Shown here in pieces: positions 6,376-8,306 of a stretch of 8,306 bases of DNA. Numbering within the stretch: position 1 is the stretch's first letter; every line of letters starts with the position of its first letter. Both the position numbers and the translations under genes were made by a program. The stretch comes from Bacteroidetes/Chlorobi group bacterium ChocPot_Mid (GTDB lineage: Bacteria > Bacteroidota > Ignavibacteria > Kapaibacteriales > UBA2268). The stretch lies in contig RCNQ01000113.1 of NCBI GenBank assembly GCA_003731675.1, forward strand, positions 1 to 8,306. The letters are read 5' to 3'. A model generated the notes under the pieces. It was not told the origin of the DNA. It saw only the letters and a list, made by a program, of their open reading frames with translations, and did no database searches.

Positions 6376-6561
6376 TTAATCATTAACTTCTTCAACTTTT
6401 ATCAAATGCTTAACTTTTTCAATCATCCCGCGAGTTTGCGGATTATCTGGCATTATCACAGAATAATTAGGTCTCCCCAACTTCATAGCTCGAATTGTCT
6501 GCTTCTGAGTTTCAGTCCTGTCAATAATACTTTTCACTTGAGTTATTTTTAATTTCGCCAT
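6376..6561 (-). CDS. rpmD: 50S ribosomal protein L30
   Basis: L30 is a small single-domain protein of the large subunit. The 61 residues match the bacterial length and pattern: a KLKITQVKSIID first strand (3-14), the TIRAMKLGRPNYSVIMPD segment (22-39), and TRGMIEKVKHLIKVEEV at the end (43-59). The leucine-glycine in MKLGR and the terminal KVEEV are typical of the family. The start is ATG at 6559-6561 with no strong Shine-Dalgarno. It follows rpsE by 34 nt. The position between rpsE and rplO, where rpmD always sits in spc operons, supports the call. Confidence 0.96.
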   Translation of the reverse strand: MAKLKITQVKSIIDRTETQKQTIRAMKLGRPNYSVIMPDNPQTRGMIEKVKHLIKVEEVND

Positions 6562-6595
6562 TTCTTTAAACCCTGATTTTCTTTCAAAAATTCAA

Positions 6596-7099
6596 TTACC
6601 CTCTTACAACTTTCTCTACCGATATTCCTCTGCGAGCCGCGACCGAAGATGCATCTTCAAGAGAAAGTAGTCCCTGCACAGCTGCCTTTACCGAATTATG
6701 AGGATTTGATGAGCCAAGTGATTTTGTTAAAACATCCTGTATTCCAGCCAATTCCAATATCGCTCTCACTCCACCCGCGGCTATCACCCCTGTTCCTGCA
6801 GTTGCTGGTTTTATCATCACTCTTGCCGCACCATATTTGCCTACCACCTCGTGAGGAATTGTGTTCCCTTGAATACGAATCTTAACAATATTCTTTTTTG
6901 CATTTTCAGTTGCCTTAGTTACCGCATCAACAACCTCTGCCGCTTTACCCAATCCGTAACCAACATGTCCCTGACCATCACCAACAACTACAATTGCTGA
7001 AAAATTGAATCTTCGACCACCTTTCACAACCTTAGCAGTCCTGCCAACATAAACCAGTTTATCATTCAATTCAAGTTCGGAAGCTTTAAATTTTCCCAC
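6596..7099 (-). CDS. rpsE: 30S ribosomal protein S5
   Basis: S5 lies near the decoding centre and mRNA entry and affects translational accuracy and spectinomycin binding. The 167-residue product has the N-terminal double-stranded-RNA-binding-like domain (about 12-75) with RTAKVVKGGRRFNF (20-33) and DGQGHVGYGLGKA (41-53). The C-terminal domain follows (about 85-160) with KPATAGTGVIAAGGVRAILE (97-116) and the LGSSNPHNSVKA motif (128-139). The loop that carries spectinomycin-resistance mutations in E. coli (residues about 20-30 there) has the usual KGGRRF and no obvious change. The start is GTG at 7097-7099, fixed by AAAAGGAG 6 nt upstream. It is 46 nt after rplR and 34 nt before rpmD. Confidence 0.97.
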   Translation of the reverse strand: MGKFKASELELNDKLVYVGRTAKVVKGGRRFNFSAIVVVGDGQGHVGYGLGKAAEVVDAVTKATENAKKNIVKIRIQGNTIPHEVVGKYGAARVMIKPATAGTGVIAAGGVRAILELAGIQDVLTKSLGSSNPHNSVKAAVQGLLSLEDASSVAARRGISVEKVVRG

Positions 7100-7105
7100 T
7101 TATTT

Positions 7106-7113
7106 CTCCTTTT
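7106..7113 (-). promoter_or_regulatory. Strong ribosome binding site fixing the GTG start of rpsE
   Basis: The minus strand reads AAAAGGAG, then AAATAA, then GTG, a spacing of 6 nt. The layout is almost identical to that in front of rpsM and supports the GTG start. Confidence 0.8.
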
Positions 7114-7145
7114 ACCTTTCAGTTAAAATATCTTAAAAAATAATA

Positions 7146-7517
7146 TTAAAATTGCAATCCGGCTTCTCTTGCCGCATCAGCCAATGCCTTCACTCTTCCA
7201 TGATACAAATATCCATTCCTGTCAAAAGCAATTGATTTGATGTCCTTTTCAATTGCTCTTTTTGCCAGCAATTGCCCGACCATCTTACTCTTTTCAATCT
7301 TCTTAACACCGGATTTCGTCTTCTCTCTCAACTCCTTATCAATAGACGAAGCTGATACGAGCGTTTTTGCTTCTTTATCATCAATTATCTGAGCATATAT
7401 CTCATTCAAGCTACGGTAAACCGTCAATCTTGGTCTCGGGTCTCTTCCCTGCAAATGCTTTCTGATATGCATCTTCCTTCGCAATCTTCTTTCCAATTTT
7501 ATATCTTTCTTACTCAT
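7146..7517 (-). CDS. rplR: 50S ribosomal protein L18
   Basis: L18 binds 5S rRNA and, with L5 and L25, anchors it to the large subunit in the central protuberance. The product has 123 residues, close to the family's usual 115-120. The basic N-terminal tail (7-30, with RRLRRKMHIRKHLQG at 10-24) is the 5S-binding extension. RPRLTVYRSLNEIYAQIIDD (28-47) opens the globular domain, and the AFDRNGYLYHGRVKALADAA motif (97-116) and the ending REAGLQF are diagnostic. The start is ATG at 7515-7517. The only candidate ribosome site is a weak AGGAA about 10 nt upstream. It follows rplF after 60 nt, the longest gap in the operon, and precedes rpsE by 46 nt. Confidence 0.97.
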   Translation of the reverse strand: MSKKDIKLERRLRRKMHIRKHLQGRDPRPRLTVYRSLNEIYAQIIDDKEAKTLVSASSIDKELREKTKSGVKKIEKSKMVGQLLAKRAIEKDIKSIAFDRNGYLYHGRVKALADAAREAGLQF

Positions 7518-7577
7518 ATCTGTATCGTTCCTGTTTCAAAAAATTTGTCTATCACAATTCATCAATGCTTTCATCTA

Positions 7578-8114
7578 CTATGCACCTGTTTTACCAGCTT
7601 TCCTTCTTACATACTCATTCTCATATCTAATACCTTTACCCTTGTATGGCTCAGGTTTTCTTATCTTGCGAATATTAGCGGCGGTTTCTCCAACCAATTG
7701 CTTGTCAATTCCGCTTACTTCGATTGTTGTCGCATTTGGAGCAGCTAAAGAAACTCCATTTGGCGGTACAACACATACTGGATGCGAAAATCCCAATGAA
7801 AGCAAAAGATTTTTACCCTTCATCTCAACTTTATATCCTACACCCTCTACCTTCAAAACTTTTTTGATTCCTTCGGTCACCCCTGCTACTGCATTCGCAG
7901 TTAAAGCCCTTGTCAGTCCATGTAATGACCTAATAGCTTTACTGTCATCACTGCGGGCAAAAGTTATTACCTTGTTCTCATTATTTACGGTAATACCCTC
8001 TGGAATATGTACCCCAATCTCACCCTTTGGACCTTTGATTAACAAATCACTGCCCTTAAGATTCACTTGTACCTTATCAGGTATATTTATGGGTTTTAAT
8101 CCAACTCTTGACAC
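7578..8114 (-). CDS. rplF: 50S ribosomal protein L6
   Basis: L6 lies at the base of the L7/L12 stalk next to the sarcin-ricin loop, where elongation factors dock. The 178 residues match the family length and show its two repeated domains, about 1-82 and 83-178. Domain one starts SRVGLKPINIPDKVQV and contains the LIKGPKGE motif (25-32). Domain two contains VEGVGYKVEMKGKNLLLSLG (89-108) and the C-terminal signature RKPEPYKGKGIRY (152-164). The start is GTG at 8112-8114, fixed by AGAGGAGA upstream with 7 nt between GGAG and GTG. The stop is TAG. It lies 27 nt after rpsH and 60 nt before rplR. Confidence 0.98.
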   Translation of the reverse strand: MSRVGLKPINIPDKVQVNLKGSDLLIKGPKGEIGVHIPEGITVNNENKVITFARSDDSKAIRSLHGLTRALTANAVAGVTEGIKKVLKVEGVGYKVEMKGKNLLLSLGFSHPVCVVPPNGVSLAAPNATTIEVSGIDKQLVGETAANIRKIRKPEPYKGKGIRYENEYVRRKAGKTGA

Positions 8115-8120
8115 TTTAAT

Positions 8121-8128
8121 TCTCCTCT
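8121..8128 (-). promoter_or_regulatory. Strong ribosome binding site fixing the GTG start of rplF
   Basis: The minus strand reads AGAGGAGA, then ATTAAA, then GTG. The GGAG core is 7 nt from the start codon, in the gap between rpsH and rplF. Confidence 0.75.
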
Positions 8129-8141
8129 AATCTTAATTACC

Positions 8142-8306
8142 TTACCAAATAGTACATAGGATTTCGCCACCTACATTATTTATTCGTGCTTGCTTGTCAG
8201 TCATAACTCCCTTTGAAGTTGAAATAATGGCGATCCCTAACCCATTTTTCACTCTCGGAAGTCTTCCTGCCGGAGCATAAATCCTTCTTCCCGGCTTACT
8301 TACCTT
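8142..8306 (-). CDS. rpsH: 30S ribosomal protein S8, C-terminal part (start outside window)
   Basis: This is the last 54 residues of S8, entering from the right edge in frame at position 8306 and ending with TAA at 8142-8144. S8 binds helix 21 of 16S rRNA early in small-subunit assembly, and in E. coli it represses its own spc operon by binding the mRNA near rplE. The visible part holds the family signature region: SKPGRRIY (3-10 of the fragment), LPRVKNGLGIAIISTSKGVM (16-35), then GGEIL and the C-terminal CTIW. Most of the RNA contacts in the C-terminal domain are therefore present. The gene lies 27 nt before rplF, its standard position. Because the N-terminal part and upstream genes are outside the window, operon autoregulation cannot be judged here. 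Confidence 0.94.
   Translation of the reverse strand, partial: KVSKPGRRIYAPAGRLPRVKNGLGIAIISTSKGVMTDKQARINNVGGEILCTIW

Noticed and set aside
6649..6885. A 78-codon plus-strand frame opposite rpsE
   Set aside because: It lies fully inside the highly conserved rpsE gene and its proline/leucine-rich translation looks like a reverse-complement artefact.
7642..8130. A 162-codon open frame on the plus strand opposite rplF
   Set aside because: It lies wholly over rplF and the adjoining spacer, the translation resembles no family I know, and rplF is unmistakable in the other direction. It is an antisense shadow.

Overview
The window is a continuous run of conserved translation and secretion genes, all on the minus strand. 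It holds the distal part of the spc operon, the alpha operon fused to it, and the start of one further gene. Reading from high to low coordinates (the direction of transcription), the order is rpsH (C-terminal part only), rplF, rplR, rpsE, rpmD, rplO, secY, map, infA, rpmJ, rpsM, rpsK, rpoA and rplQ. A strong intrinsic terminator follows, then the 5' part of a lolD-type ABC ATPase gene that runs off the left edge. No mobile elements, CRISPR arrays, tRNAs or rRNAs are visible, and no gene-free stretch exceeds about 111 bases.

The organism is probably a diderm of the Bacteroidota/Chlorobiota (FCB) lineage. The DNA is visibly AT-rich. The secY-map-infA-rpmJ-rpsM-rpsK order is common in that group. 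L36 is the cysteine-free, zinc-independent type with a Bacteroidota-like sequence, and LolD implies an outer membrane with lipoproteins. Several genes have strong AAAGGAG-type Shine-Dalgarno sites, whereas classical Bacteroidia mostly lack them. This points, as inference only, to a deeper branch such as the Ignavibacteria/Kapabacteria/Chlorobi side.

The genes work together as follows. S8, S5, S13 and S11 are small-subunit proteins. L6, L18, L30, L15, L36 and L17 are large-subunit proteins. IF-1 serves initiation, methionine aminopeptidase trims new proteins, SecY is the membrane channel for secreted and membrane proteins, and RpoA is the assembly scaffold of RNA polymerase. Gaps within the cluster are 18-60 nt and rplO/secY overlap by 8 nt, so one long polycistronic transcript ending at the hairpin near 576-604 is likely. 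lolD probably has its own promoter just past that hairpin.

This is mostly an ordinary housekeeping region and I see no undescribed biological system. The points worth a second look are the absence of rpsD (S4) from its usual place between rpsK and rpoA, the cysteine-free L36, a long bipartite (basic then acidic) C-terminal tail on L17, and the pairing of GTG starts with strong ribosome binding sites at three ribosomal protein genes.
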